DNA from: Bacillus changyiensis
GTDB taxonomy: Bacteria > Bacillota > Bacilli > Bacillales > Bacillaceae
Direction: 5' to 3'
Assembly (NCBI RefSeq): GCF_027706145.1
Contig: NZ_JAQFWW010000006.1
Location: 62,001-126,000 of the forward strand
Length of the DNA stretch: 64,000 nt
The notes under the pieces were generated by a model. That model was not told where the DNA came from, did no database searches, and worked only from the letters and a program-made list of their open reading frames with translations. Numbering within the stretch: the stretch's first letter is position 1; each line of letters begins with the position of its first letter. Of the stretch, positions 50,946-60,337 are shown piece by piece. Position numbers and translations under genes: made by a program.

Positions 50946-51133
50946 TTCAAATCCCCTCCCCTGTTTTTCCAATACTCTATTACACCGAGCAAGTGCCCGG
51001 AGATAAAAGGTAGTCTTAAGAGGATAGCAAATCAACCTGTTGTTTTCCAGTTATGTGTTTGAAAATAAATAGATGAATTGATGAACGGAGAGTGTAAGCT
51101 ATGCCAGAACAATTTCATTGAAGTTAAAATTCG

Positions 51134-51430
51134 TTACCATCGCTCTTTTTCAACCTGAAGAATGGCTTTCAATAACCCCGGAAATTGACGTTCGATCTCA
51201 TCTTTACAAAGCGAATAATAGTGATGCTTTCCTTCAATTCGCACTTTAAGAATGCCAGCTTCCCTAAGTACTTTGAAGTGGTGAGATAACGTCGATTTTG
51301 CCACATTAATATTGGAATATGCGCCACACGTTTTTTCGGTTGTTTCTGCCAAACATTTGACAATCTCCAATCTGATCGGATCATTCAAAGCATGTAAAAC
51401 AGAAGTTAAAGTCATTTTATGTGTTTTCAT
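51134..51430 (-). CDS. yczG: ArsR-family regulator YczG
   Basis: A 98-residue winged-helix repressor ([59 protein letters not shown]). The typical ArsR metal motif ELCVC is absent; KTCGAY contains one Cys. B. subtilis has yczG at the same place beside ycnE. It is divergent from ycnE-ycnD and probably controls them through the dyad at 51526-51543; the signal may be a quinone or thiol-reactive compound, which is inference. ATG 51430 has a poor ribosome site. Confidence 0.85.
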   Translation of the reverse strand: MKTHKMTLTSVLHALNDPIRLEIVKCLAETTEKTCGAYSNINVAKSTLSHHFKVLREAGILKVRIEGKHHYYSLCKDEIERQFPGLLKAILQVEKERW

Positions 51431-51525
51431 GGGTTAAATGTATCATAACCCTGATTTGAAAACAATTGTTGTCTAGTAAGCAAAATGGTTGCCGAATGGC
51501 TCTAGTGAATGATAAGATTCAATCA

Positions 51526-51543
51526 GTTCGACGATCATCGAAC
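51526..51543. promoter_or_regulatory. Inverted repeat upstream of ycnE
   Basis: GTTCGACGATCATCGAAC is a near-perfect 18-bp dyad lying just downstream of a TTGCCG/GATAAG promoter candidate (51489-51494 and 51511-51516). It is a candidate operator for YczG. Confidence 0.5.
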
Positions 51544-51570
51544 AATCGGTCATAATGGAGGAATTAACTT

Positions 51571-51870
51571 ATGATTATCTTGCAGGCTTATATGAATGTA
51601 AAACCAGAAAAACGTCAATCTTTTTTGGACGGGATTCAGACCCTTCTCAAGAGTTCACGAAAAGAGACGGGAAATACGCAATATCAGCTATTTGAAAATA
51701 CAGAAAACCCGAATCACTTTGTCATGCTTGAACAATGGGAAGATGAAAAAGCACTTTTAGCTCATCAACAAACAGAACATTTTCAATCCTTTATTGGGTC
51801 TTCTACTGAAGCTTTGGCAGAACCGCTTCAAATCATTCGGACTGAGAAAGGAGTCAATACATATGAATGA
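51571..51870 (+). CDS. ycnE: Antibiotic biosynthesis monooxygenase-fold protein YcnE
   Basis: A 99-residue ABM/YgiN-type dimeric alpha-beta-barrel protein: IILQAYMNVKPEKRQSFLDGIQTLLKSSRKETGNTQYQLFEN and HFVMLEQWEDEKALLAHQQTEHFQSF are typical. YgiN-type proteins are quinol monooxygenases acting without cofactor. ATG 51571 follows GGAGGAATTAACTT. Its end overlaps the nitroreductase start, so the two form an operon that may detoxify quinones or nitro compounds. Confidence 0.9.
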   Translation: MIILQAYMNVKPEKRQSFLDGIQTLLKSSRKETGNTQYQLFENTENPNHFVMLEQWEDEKALLAHQQTEHFQSFIGSSTEALAEPLQIIRTEKGVNTYE

Positions 51871-52600
51871 CGTATTAAAAACATTAACAGATCACAGATC
51901 AATTCGCAGCTATACGGATGAACCAGTAAGTAAAAAACAGCTTGACAGTATCATCCAATCTGTACAGGCTGCTCCGACTTCGATTAATGGTCAACAAGTT
52001 ACCGTTATTACTGTTCAGGAGAAGGAGCGGAAAAAGAAAATCGCCGAACTTGCTGGCGGCCAACCTTGGATTGAAGAGGCTCCTGTCTTTCTCCTGTTTT
52101 GCGCCGATTTCAATCGAGCAAAGATTGCTTTAGAGAAAAATGGTGAAGAGCTCGCTATCACAGATGGGATTGAATCGATCCTCGTTGGAGCCTGTGACGT
52201 CGGAATTGCTCTGGCAAATGCGATGACAGCCGCTGAGTCTATGGGACTTGGCATTGTACCGATTGGGGCTGTGCGCGGTCAAGCTGTGGAACTCATCGAA
52301 CTGCTCGATATTCCGAAATATGTATTTCCAGTATCAGGACTTGTCATTGGACATCCGGCAAATCGTTCTGCTAAAAAGCCCCGCTTGCCTCAAGAAGCGG
52401 TTATTCATCAGGAAACTTACCAAAACGATCTAAAAGCACAGATCGATGAATATGATGATGAAATAGCTGAATATATGAAAGAACGTACAAATGGGCAGGA
52501 ATTAAGAAACTGGTCACAAGGGATTACCTCTTATTACAACCGCGTCTACTACCCCGACATTCGGATGATGCTTGAAAAACAGGGATTTAAATTAAAATAA
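51863..52600 (+). CDS. nfrA2: NfrA-type FMN-dependent NAD(P)H oxidoreductase YcnD
   Basis: A 245-residue nitroreductase-family flavoprotein with the FMN-binding opening LTDHRSIRSYTDEPVSKKQLDSIIQSVQAAPTSINGQ and GLGIVPIGAVRG and a C-terminal NRVYYPDIRMML helix, as in NfrA/YcnD. B. subtilis YcnD is an FMN reductase also active on nitroaromatics and linked to thiol/disulfide stress. ATG 51863 follows AAAGGAGTCAATACAT and overlaps ycnE by 8 bp; a longer open frame inside ycnE is not needed. Confidence 0.92.
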   Translation: MNDVLKTLTDHRSIRSYTDEPVSKKQLDSIIQSVQAAPTSINGQQVTVITVQEKERKKKIAELAGGQPWIEEAPVFLLFCADFNRAKIALEKNGEELAITDGIESILVGACDVGIALANAMTAAESMGLGIVPIGAVRGQAVELIELLDIPKYVFPVSGLVIGHPANRSAKKPRLPQEAVIHQETYQNDLKAQIDEYDDEIAEYMKERTNGQELRNWSQGITSYYNRVYYPDIRMMLEKQGFKLK

Positions 52601-52611
52601 CCTTCATCTCT

Positions 52612-52645
52612 CGCTTGTATCTTTTCACGATACAAGCGTTCTTTT
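52612..52645 (+). terminator. Terminator of ycnE-ycnD
   Basis: CGCTTGTATC (52612-52621), loop TTTTCAC, GATACAAGCG (52629-52638), then TTCTTTT. Confidence 0.85.
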
Positions 52646-52765
52646 GTCATCATAAGGTAAAATCGTTGACTAACACCAAATCAATCTGCTAATATTCTCG
52701 TATCAAAACTCTTGGGTTTTTTAGTGACTCATGAGTTTTATCTTTTTTGAGAGAAGGACTCTAGC

Positions 52766-53638
52766 ATGAACGAGAAAAAATTAGCTATTATCAAGGCTGC
52801 TAAAAAGTTATTTACCGAAAAAGGTTATCACAATGTTTCCATGCAAGCGATCGCTGAAGCGTGCAAAATATCAAAAGCCTCCATTTATAAGTTATTTCAA
52901 TCAAAAGAAGACCTTTTACTAGCATTGACCAACTTCAGAAAAGAGGAAATGTTAAAAAAGGGGGCAAAAATAAATGCTGATTCAAGCCTATCTCCACGGG
53001 AAAAACTAACGAAGAAAATCGCTTTGGAAATCATCGAGTTTAAAGAAAACCGTCAATGGGTTCATCTCATGTCAGATGATGGTTCATTTCCAAACACGAA
53101 AGTCTTCAAAAAACATCTTCGCCAGACAAAGTCAATGATCATCTGTTGGCACAAAGATTCGATCATTCAAGCGTATGGAGATAAAGTGAAGCCATTTATA
53201 TGGGACCTAGTCATGATCTTCCATGGGCTGATGAGGGAATTTTACTTCTTAGTGACCATCAAAAAAACCAAACCGGATATTGATGCCATTCCCCACTTTA
53301 TTTTAACTGTATTAGATCTGTATGTGGAGAAATCGATCGGTCAGAAGTCTTTATTAAATGAGGAGATGATTGCCAGCTACACCAGTTCGGTAACAGCCCA
53401 CTATCCTCAAAAAGAAGAACTGCTAGCTAGTCATTTACAGCAAATGAAAGGCTTGATCACTTCACATGTAAATCACAAAGATTTATTATCTACAGTTGCC
53501 TTACTTGAAGAAGAATTGTTTGCTGAAGAGCCTCGGATGTTCTTAATTGAGGCTCTCCTTGATTATTTAGAAAAAATGAAAGAATTACAACAAGAGATTT
53601 CACAAATGAAAACCACATTAAGAGGGGATGTACAATGA
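52766..53638 (+). CDS. ycnC: TetR-family regulator YcnC
   Basis: A 290-residue regulator. Residues 1-50 carry the TetR helix-turn-helix (AKKLFTEKGYHNVSMQAIAEACKISKASIYKLFQSKEDLLLAL). The rest is helical and longer than the usual 190-210 residues, as in B. subtilis YcnC, ending with a predicted coiled coil (LDYLEKMKELQQEISQMKTTL). ATG 52766 follows GAGAAGGACTC. It overlaps ycnB by 4 bp and probably controls expression of that exporter. Confidence 0.9.
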   Translation: MNEKKLAIIKAAKKLFTEKGYHNVSMQAIAEACKISKASIYKLFQSKEDLLLALTNFRKEEMLKKGAKINADSSLSPREKLTKKIALEIIEFKENRQWVHLMSDDGSFPNTKVFKKHLRQTKSMIICWHKDSIIQAYGDKVKPFIWDLVMIFHGLMREFYFLVTIKKTKPDIDAIPHFILTVLDLYVEKSIGQKSLLNEEMIASYTSSVTAHYPQKEELLASHLQQMKGLITSHVNHKDLLSTVALLEEELFAEEPRMFLIEALLDYLEKMKELQQEISQMKTTLRGDVQ

Positions 53639-55047
53639 ACCCACAAACTGAACAACACACATATAATCGAAAAGTTATTGTCGGTTTACTCATACTAGGA
53701 GCGTTTATTGCGATTTTGAACCAAACACTTCTCGTGACTGCACTGCCGCATATCATGGCAGATTTAAACATAGATGAAACAAAGGGACAATGGCTAACAA
53801 CTGCTTTTATGCTGACGAACGGTATCCTCATACCGATTAGCGCGTTTTTAATCGAAAAATTTTCAAGCCGCACACTGGTGATCACCGCAATGGGGATCTT
53901 TACGGCAGGAACAATTGTTGGTGCATTAGCCCCTAATTTTCCGATTCTTTTAACCGCACGAATCATTCAGGCCGCAGGTGCAGGCATTATGATGCCATTG
54001 ATGCAAACGATCTTTTTAACGATTTTCCCAATTGAAAAACGCGGGTCAGCAATGGGCATGGTCGGTTTGGTGATCGCTTTCGCACCAGCTATTGGACCGA
54101 CATTATCCGGTTGGATTGTTGATAGCTACACATGGAGATCATTATTTTATATTATTTTGCCAATTGCTCTTATCGACTTACTATTAGTCACGATACTGAT
54201 GAAAAACGTAACGAAATTGAGAGAAACATCGCTTGATATGTTTTCAATCATTCTGTCAAGCTTAGGTTTTGGGGGATTATTATATGGCTTCAGCAGTGCT
54301 GGTTCAGACGGCTGGCTAAGTAACACCGTGCTGATTTCCTTTTTAGTTGGAGCGATCTCTTTATTCTTCTTTATTATGAGACAGATGTCGCTTAAAAGGC
54401 CAATGCTCGAATTCCGTGTTTTTCAATCATGGACATTCAGCATCACCACTTTCCTTGGAATGATTGTCTTTGCTTTAATGATTGGGACCGAAACGATTTT
54501 GCCGTTGTATACACAAAATGTGAGAGATGTTACGGCTTTTGACTCCGGTCTGATGCTCTTACCGGGAGCAGTTGCCATGGGTATTATGTCGCCGATCATT
54601 GGCAGAGTTTTTGATAAAATTGGTGGAAAAGGTTTAGCCATTATCGGTTTTGCGATCTTGTTGTTTACAACGATTCCGTTCGCAGATTTGAATATGGATA
54701 CACCACTTCCATTTATCGTCGTGATGTACACTGTGCGAATGATCGGGACTTCAATGATCATGATGCCGCTGACAACAGCTGGTATTAATGCGTTGCCACC
54801 GCACCTTATTCCACATGGAACTGCAATGAACAATACGATGCGCCAAGTCGGCGGCTCGATCGGTACTGCTGTCTTAATCTCCGTCATGAGCAGTTCAGCA
54901 AAAAATGCCAGTACCACAAATCCGCTCAACGCATTGACACATGGAATAGACTCCGCATTTATCGTTGCGGCGATTTTAGCACTGATTGGCTTTATCCTTT
55001 CGTTCACACTGAAGAAAAAGCCGCAAAAACAAAAACAGCTTGCATAA
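53635..55047 (+). CDS. ycnB: DHA2-family multidrug MFS exporter YcnB
   Basis: A 470-residue, 14-helix drug:H+ antiporter of the EmrB/QacA group. Motifs include NQTLLVTALPHIMADLNIDETKGQWLTTAFMLTNGILIPISAFL (helix 1-2 with motif D1) and AFAPAIGPTLSGWIVD (motif C of exporters). ATG 53635 overlaps the ycnC stop as ATGA behind AGAGGGGATG. Substrate unknown; B. subtilis YcnB is lincomycin-resistance-like by annotation only. Confidence 0.92.
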   Translation: MNPQTEQHTYNRKVIVGLLILGAFIAILNQTLLVTALPHIMADLNIDETKGQWLTTAFMLTNGILIPISAFLIEKFSSRTLVITAMGIFTAGTIVGALAPNFPILLTARIIQAAGAGIMMPLMQTIFLTIFPIEKRGSAMGMVGLVIAFAPAIGPTLSGWIVDSYTWRSLFYIILPIALIDLLLVTILMKNVTKLRETSLDMFSIILSSLGFGGLLYGFSSAGSDGWLSNTVLISFLVGAISLFFFIMRQMSLKRPMLEFRVFQSWTFSITTFLGMIVFALMIGTETILPLYTQNVRDVTAFDSGLMLLPGAVAMGIMSPIIGRVFDKIGGKGLAIIGFAILLFTTIPFADLNMDTPLPFIVVMYTVRMIGTSMIMMPLTTAGINALPPHLIPHGTAMNNTMRQVGGSIGTAVLISVMSSSAKNASTTNPLNALTHGIDSAFIVAAILALIGFILSFTLKKKPQKQKQLA

Positions 55048-55052
55048 CAAAT

Positions 55053-55093
55053 AAAACACCCCTAAAGCTAATGTAGCTTTAGGGGTGTTTTTT
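55053..55093. terminator. Bidirectional terminator
   Basis: AAACACCCCTAAAGCTA and TAGCTTTAGGGGTGTTT around loop ATG, with A and T tracts on the two sides, between the convergent ycnB and yclQ genes. Confidence 0.95.
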
Positions 55094-55098
55094 CTTTC

Positions 55099-56040
55099 TT
55101 ATTTCAAGCCCTTTTCAATTTCGTTTGTCATTTCAGCTACAGACTCAAGACCGCCGCCTGATAAGTACCAGTAACCTGGGTCAAGGTATGTGATATGTCC
55201 GTTTTTATAAGCATTAGTTGATTTGACCATTTGATTTTCAATCACTTCTTTAGCTGATCCTTTTTCACCAATGGCTGCGCTCCGGTCAATGACAAACAGG
55301 TAATCCGGATTTTTTTCTGAAATATACTCGGAAGTTACGCTTTTTCCATGAAGGGAAGCTTCGATATTTTGGTCAGCTGGTGCAACACCTAGTACATCGT
55401 GAACTAAACCAAATCTTGATCCACTTCCAAACGCGCTAATCTGTTTATCACTCGTTAAAACAACAAGCCCTTTTCCGCCTTTTTCTTTCGCTAATTTATT
55501 CACATTTTTGACTTGAGCATCAATTTTCGCAAGTGCATCTTTGACTGCATCCTCTTTGTCAAAAATTTTCCCGATTTTTTCGGTGTTCTCTTTAAAGCTT
55601 TCCATGTAGTTTTTCTGATCAACTTGAATATTAATTGTTGGTGCAATCTCTTTAAATTCTTCAAACTGCTCAGACTGTCTCGGTTCAATAATAATCAAAT
55701 CCGGGTCAAGTTCTTTCAATTTTTCAAAATCAATTTCTTTCAGGCTACCAACACTTTCATATTTTTTATCATTATATTTTTTAAGATAATTCGGTAGGGG
55801 TTGTTTTGGAAGTCCGACGACCCGGTCACTGAGTCCTAATTTGTCAAGTGTATCAAGTATCCCATAGTTCAAGACGACAACTTTTTTCGGGTTTTTTGGA
55901 ACATCTGTTGTCTCACTGGCATGTTTAATCGTGACCGTTTCTCCTTTTTTAGTTCCATTTGAATCCGATGTTTTGTTACCACAAGCAGCGATTACGAGAA
56001 CTGCAATTAATGTCATTATTAGTAATGATAATTTTTTCAC
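55099..56040 (-). CDS. yclQ: Siderophore-binding lipoprotein YclQ (petrobactin type)
   Basis: A 313-residue substrate-binding lipoprotein. The signal peptide ends in the lipobox VIAAC at about residue 20. The helical-backbone periplasmic fold for iron siderophores is seen in KKVVVLNYGILDTLDKLGLSDRVVGLPKQ, KELDPDLIIIEPRQSEQ and YLSGGGLESVAEM. B. subtilis YclQ (FpuA-like) binds petrobactin and its precursor. The start is GTG 56040 behind GAGGTGATTGTT; the longer frame from 56088 lies inside the yclP end region. Last gene of yclNOPQ. Confidence 0.93.
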   Translation of the reverse strand: MKKLSLLIMTLIAVLVIAACGNKTSDSNGTKKGETVTIKHASETTDVPKNPKKVVVLNYGILDTLDKLGLSDRVVGLPKQPLPNYLKKYNDKKYESVGSLKEIDFEKLKELDPDLIIIEPRQSEQFEEFKEIAPTINIQVDQKNYMESFKENTEKIGKIFDKEDAVKDALAKIDAQVKNVNKLAKEKGGKGLVVLTSDKQISAFGSGSRFGLVHDVLGVAPADQNIEASLHGKSVTSEYISEKNPDYLFVIDRSAAIGEKGSAKEVIENQMVKSTNAYKNGHITYLDPGYWYLSGGGLESVAEMTNEIEKGLK

Positions 56041-56050
56041 AACAATCACC

Positions 56051-56815
56051 TCATCCTTTAAAATAAACACAAATTTTTTGATCATCAATTTGTTGAATCG
56101 GAATATTCATATCGAAAACGTCTTTCAACACCGATGTTTGAATAATTTCTTCTGTCGCCCCTTCTTTGACAATCTGACCGTTTTTAAAGGCGACAATTCG
56201 ATCAGAATAAACGGAAGCAAAGTTTATATCATGAATGACAATCACAATCGTTTTATTTAGTTTTTCGACTATGTTTTTCAGTAGTTTCATAATATCTACG
56301 GAATGCTTCATATCAAGGTTGTTTAATGGTTCATCAAGCAAAATATAATCGGTATCCTGTGCAATAACCATTGCAATAAAGGCCCGTTGGCATTGACCTC
56401 CACTCAACTGATCAAGATGTTTATGTTGAATGTCTTTCAGTTTCATATAATCGATCGCTTCATCAACAAATGTCCAATCAGCTTTCGTTAGTCTCCCTTG
56501 TGAATAAGGAAACCGGCCAAAACTGACGAGCTCTCTGACGGTTAGTCTAATGTTAATTTGATTGGACTGCTTCAAAATGCTAATTTTTTTCGCTAAATCA
56601 TTGCTTTTATACGCATCGATTTCCTTGCCATCGATTAACACTTTACCCGAGTCCATTTTTATCAGCCTGCTCATGATAGAAAGCAATGTGCTTTTCCCTG
56701 CTCCATTCGGTCCGATAAAAGAGGTAATTTTGCCTTTTGGTATTGTTAATGATGTATCACAAGCAACCACTTGATCTCCGTATTGTTTATGAACATGCTG
56801 TACTTCTATCATCAT
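56051..56815 (-). CDS. yclP: Siderophore ABC transporter ATPase YclP
   Basis: A 254-residue FepC/FhuC-type ATPase: Walker A GPNGAGKSTLL, signature LSGGQCQRAFIAM, Walker B YILLDEPLNNLD, switch His in IVIHDINFAS. It powers import through YclN/YclO. ATG 56815 overlaps the yclO stop as ATGA behind AAGGAG; a second ATG directly follows and has slightly better spacing. Confidence 0.94.
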   Translation of the reverse strand: MMIEVQHVHKQYGDQVVACDTSLTIPKGKITSFIGPNGAGKSTLLSIMSRLIKMDSGKVLIDGKEIDAYKSNDLAKKISILKQSNQINIRLTVRELVSFGRFPYSQGRLTKADWTFVDEAIDYMKLKDIQHKHLDQLSGGQCQRAFIAMVIAQDTDYILLDEPLNNLDMKHSVDIMKLLKNIVEKLNKTIVIVIHDINFASVYSDRIVAFKNGQIVKEGATEEIIQTSVLKDVFDMNIPIQQIDDQKICVYFKG

Positions 56816-57756
56816 TTACGCTCCTTTAGCAGCAGGTAAATAAAATAAATCCCACCAATAAAATCAATGATCACAACTAAAGTCACTGTTAGGCCAAATA
56901 GCCTTTCAACAATAAACTGACCACCGGCAAGTGTGATGATGCTAAACAGAATCGCTCCGGGAATGAGAATACTGTGCTTATATGTCTTAAACACTTCCCG
57001 CACCACATTGACGACAAGCAAACCTAGAAATGTGATCGGTCCAACAAGCGCGGTTGAGACAGAAACAAGTAGAGCGACAACAATCAGCATTTTCTTGACG
57101 ATACGATCATAATCAATTCCAAGATTAATTGCTTGATCTCTGCCTAGTGATATCACATCAAAATAACTGTTAAACCGCCATGCATAGGCAAGAACCACTA
57201 GTATCATTATGGAAGCAAGCCCTAAAATATCCGTATTTAAATTGTTGAAGCTAGCGAACATTTTACTTTGTACAACCTGAAATTCATTCGGATCAATCAG
57301 CATTTGCATAAAAGAAGACAAACTTCTGAACAATGTACCAAACACGATACCAACAAGAAGAAGCAGGAAGACATGCCTTCCTCCACGGCGAAACATCAAC
57401 ACAAATAACAGAAATGAAAAGCAAACCATTAATCCTGTAGACAATAGAAAGTTTTCATTTTTCCCCAAATCAGCCAAGCTGGTAGCACCGAAAAAATAAA
57501 TCACCGCAGTCTGCAGCAGAACATAAAGGGAGTCCAAACCAAGAATGCTTGGGGTCAAAATTCTATTATTTGTAATGGTTTGGAAAATCATTGTTGAATA
57601 CGTAATGGCTGTACCGATAGCAATAATCGCTAACACCTTGGTCATTCTTCGCGGCAATGCATATTCCCAAACAGAAGGCAAACCGTAAAACAGGAACAAC
57701 CCGATTGTGAAGACTGCTATGATGAAAAGTACGAGCATTTTCCGTTTATGCTGCAT
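56812..57756 (-). CDS. yclO: Siderophore ABC permease YclO
   Basis: A 314-residue FecCD-family permease with about nine or ten helices and the conserved coupling loop SLGRDQAINLGIDYDRI followed by GPITFLGLLVVNVVRE, where the ATPase docks. It pairs with YclN to form the membrane channel of the petrobactin-type importer. ATG 57756 follows AAGGAGAAAAGCTT and overlaps yclN by 11 bp. Confidence 0.93.
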   Translation of the reverse strand: MQHKRKMLVLFIIAVFTIGLFLFYGLPSVWEYALPRRMTKVLAIIAIGTAITYSTMIFQTITNNRILTPSILGLDSLYVLLQTAVIYFFGATSLADLGKNENFLLSTGLMVCFSFLLFVLMFRRGGRHVFLLLLVGIVFGTLFRSLSSFMQMLIDPNEFQVVQSKMFASFNNLNTDILGLASIMILVVLAYAWRFNSYFDVISLGRDQAINLGIDYDRIVKKMLIVVALLVSVSTALVGPITFLGLLVVNVVREVFKTYKHSILIPGAILFSIITLAGGQFIVERLFGLTVTLVVIIDFIGGIYFIYLLLKERK

Positions 57757-58699
57757 AAGCTTTTCTCCTTAAAAGCAAGTAAAGAAAAATGACACTTCCA
57801 ATGATACCGACCATTAAACCGACCGAGATTTCATATGGATAAATGACCAATCTCCCCAACATATCACAGAACAGAACAAAGACTGCACCAAGTATTGCTG
57901 TATGGGGAAGGCTGTTTTTCAAATGATCTCCTCGATAAAGGGAGACAATGTTGGGAATAATCAGACCCAAAAAGGGAAGCATACCAACCGTCAAAATGAC
58001 AACTGACGAAATAACAGCGACAATGATTAGCCCAATATTTATCACGCGTCGATAATGTAAACCCAAATTGACTGAAAAGCTCTCTCCCATCCCAGCCACA
58101 GTAAATCGATTGGCAAATAGATAGGCAATGATAACGAGCGGAATACTCAGATATAAAAGTTCATATCTCCCTTGCATCATCAATGAGAAATTCCCTTCAA
58201 ACCATGCATTGACATTTTGAATGAGGTTATACTGATAAGCAATAAAAGTTGAGATCGCACTGACAACGCTCCCTAGCATTAAACCGACGAGAGGGATAAA
58301 CACGGTATCTTTAAACTTGATTCTTTCTAATATTTTCACAAACAAAAAACTGCCAAATAGTGCAAAACCAAAGGCAAACAGCATTTTTACAACAATGCTG
58401 GCAGACGAGAACAGCAATATGGCAATAATCACACCAAGCCTTGCCCACTCCATCGTTCCAGCTGTTGTCGGTGACACGAACTTATTGCGCGTCAACTGCT
58501 GCATGATAAGACCGCAAATACTGAGACTCATTCCGGCAAGCACAATACTGACCATCCGTGGAATCCGACTTATGTATAAGATTTGCATCTCATTCTTATT
58601 AAGGTGGAATAGATCGAGCGGTGACAACTGCTTAACACCAATGAAAATGGAACTAAACGAAAAAATCATTAGCAAAAGCAGTAAATACCGTAATTTCAT
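57746..58699 (-). CDS. yclN: Siderophore ABC permease YclN
   Basis: A 317-residue FecCD-family permease: ISRIPRMVSIVLAGMSLSICGLIMQQLTRNKFVSPTTAGTMEWARLG and GMGESFSVNLGLHYRRV, then GMLPFLGLIIPNIVSLYRGDH, are family motifs. First gene of the yclNOPQ operon for ferric petrobactin-type catecholate siderophores, behind a Fur box. ATG 58699 has AAGGAGGCGATAGCAG upstream. Confidence 0.93.
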   Translation of the reverse strand: MKLRYLLLLLMIFSFSSIFIGVKQLSPLDLFHLNKNEMQILYISRIPRMVSIVLAGMSLSICGLIMQQLTRNKFVSPTTAGTMEWARLGVIIAILLFSSASIVVKMLFAFGFALFGSFLFVKILERIKFKDTVFIPLVGLMLGSVVSAISTFIAYQYNLIQNVNAWFEGNFSLMMQGRYELLYLSIPLVIIAYLFANRFTVAGMGESFSVNLGLHYRRVINIGLIIVAVISSVVILTVGMLPFLGLIIPNIVSLYRGDHLKNSLPHTAILGAVFVLFCDMLGRLVIYPYEISVGLMVGIIGSVIFLYLLLRRKAYAA

Positions 58700-58747
58700 C
58701 TGCTATCGCCTCCTTGCATACCAACCTATCCCAACGCCAAGTGTAAA

Positions 58748-58762
58748 TGATTATCATTATCA
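58748..58762 (-). promoter_or_regulatory. Fur box of yclNOPQ
   Basis: TGATTATCATTATCA matches the 7-1-7 Fur consensus TGATAATNATTATCA at nearly all positions. It lies 49 bp upstream of yclN and implies iron repression. Confidence 0.9.
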
Positions 58763-58969
58763 ATAGGGTCTTTCATCATATTATCATCTTTTTTAACATA
58801 GTCAAGATGATTGATATAAAAATTAGAGGTATTATAAAATAACTAAACAAAGTCCATTGCAAAAAAACATTTGTACTCCACAAAAAGAAAAAACTTGCTT
58901 CTTCTTTCGAAAAGCGCAATAATAAAGATTAAATTTATTTAGAAAATTTAAAATTAGGGGATGTAAGTT

Positions 58970-60337
58970 ATGAAAGTCGTAAAGTTTGGTGGCAGTTCAC
59001 TGGCAACAGGAGCTCAGCTAGAAAAGGTTTTTAAAATTGTGACGTCAGATCCTGAGCGAACAGTTGTCGTTGTTTCTGCACCCGGGAAACGAAATGCAGA
59101 AGATACGAAAGTAACAGATTTGCTCATTAACTGCGCTAAGCAGTATTTATTATTTGGTGAAGCGCCTGAACTGGTAGAATCCATTGTTAGCCGCTATGCT
59201 GATATCGCTGATGAACTGGGACTTTCAAATGACGTGATCAATCTGATTCGCTCAGATTTATGTCAGCTTCTTGAAGGTGATCAACAAGACCCTAGTCGTT
59301 ACATTGATTCGATTAAAGCTAGTGGAGAAGATCATCATGCCAAGTTAGTAGCAGCTTATTTCCGGCACCAAGGAGCTGATGCTCATTATGTCAGTCCGAA
59401 AGATGCTGGCCTGTTTGTTACAAGTGAACCTGGAAATGCCCAAGTCCAACCAGAATCATATCAAAATTTATCTAAACTAAAAAAGCAGCAAGGAATCATC
59501 ATTTTTCCTGGATTTTTCGGATTTAATCACCATGGAGACATGATCACTTTCTCGCGCAGTGGTTCAGATATTACAGGCTCAATTTTAGCAAACGCCTTAA
59601 AAGCTGATCTATATGAGAACTTTACAGACGTTGATGCTGTCTATTCCGTCAATCCCTCAATCGTTTCAAACCCAAAAGAAATCCGTGAACTTACTTATCG
59701 AGAAATGCGTGAGCTATCATATGCCGGTTTCTCCGTCTTCCACGATGAGGCCCTAATTCCAGCTTATCGCGCAGATATTCCAGTTCAAATTAAAAATACG
59801 AATAACCCCGATGCGGAAGGAACCACAGTTGTTCCAAAACGTGACAGCACGAATGGACCAGTTATCGGCATCGCAAGTGACAGCGGGTTTTGTAGCATTT
59901 ATATCAGCAAGTATTTGATGAACCGCGAAATTGGATTTGGACGCCGTGTCCTGCAAATCTTTGAAGATGATCGCCTAACATATGAGCATATCCCTTCAGG
60001 TATTGACGACATCACCATTATCCTAAGACAGGATCAGATGGATGAAACAATTGAAAACAGGATGATTAAGCGTATCAAAGATGAACTTGATGCAGATGAA
60101 GTGATAGTTGAACACCACATTGCCTTAGTGATGGTGGTTGGTCAAGCGATGCGCCATAATGTTGGGACAACAGCAAGAGCAACTAAAGCACTCTCAGATG
60201 CACAGGTCAACATCGAAATGATCAATCAAGGCTCATCTGAAGTCAGCATCATGTTTGGTGTTAAAGAAGCTCAAGAAAAACAGGCGGTTATCGCTTTATA
60301 CAAAGCGTTTTTCGAAAAAGCGCTGATTACAGAATGA
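58970..60337 (+). CDS. yclM: Aspartokinase III (lysine/threonine-responsive) YclM
   Basis: A 455-residue aspartokinase. The kinase domain opens VVKFGGSSLATGAQLEKV and carries TFSRSGSDITGSILANALKADLYENFTDVDAVYSVNP; two ACT domains follow after about residue 310 (RVLQIFEDDRLTYEHIPSGIDDITII, then VEMINQG-type ANIEMINQGSSEVSIMFGV, here VNIEMINQGSSEVSIMFGV). It phosphorylates aspartate for lysine, threonine and methionine synthesis; the single-chain form with both ACT domains is the type inhibited by lysine plus threonine. ATG 58970 follows GGGGATG. It is divergent from yclN as in B. subtilis. Confidence 0.93.
   Translation: MKVVKFGGSSLATGAQLEKVFKIVTSDPERTVVVVSAPGKRNAEDTKVTDLLINCAKQYLLFGEAPELVESIVSRYADIADELGLSNDVINLIRSDLCQLLEGDQQDPSRYIDSIKASGEDHHAKLVAAYFRHQGADAHYVSPKDAGLFVTSEPGNAQVQPESYQNLSKLKKQQGIIIFPGFFGFNHHGDMITFSRSGSDITGSILANALKADLYENFTDVDAVYSVNPSIVSNPKEIRELTYREMRELSYAGFSVFHDEALIPAYRADIPVQIKNTNNPDAEGTTVVPKRDSTNGPVIGIASDSGFCSIYISKYLMNREIGFGRRVLQIFEDDRLTYEHIPSGIDDITIILRQDQMDETIENRMIKRIKDELDADEVIVEHHIALVMVVGQAMRHNVGTTARATKALSDAQVNIEMINQGSSEVSIMFGVKEAQEKQAVIALYKAFFEKALITE

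Noticed and set aside
54423-55007. Minus-strand open frame of 194 codons inside ycnB
   Set aside because: Shadow of a membrane protein gene; Ile/Ala/Pro-rich with no start signal.
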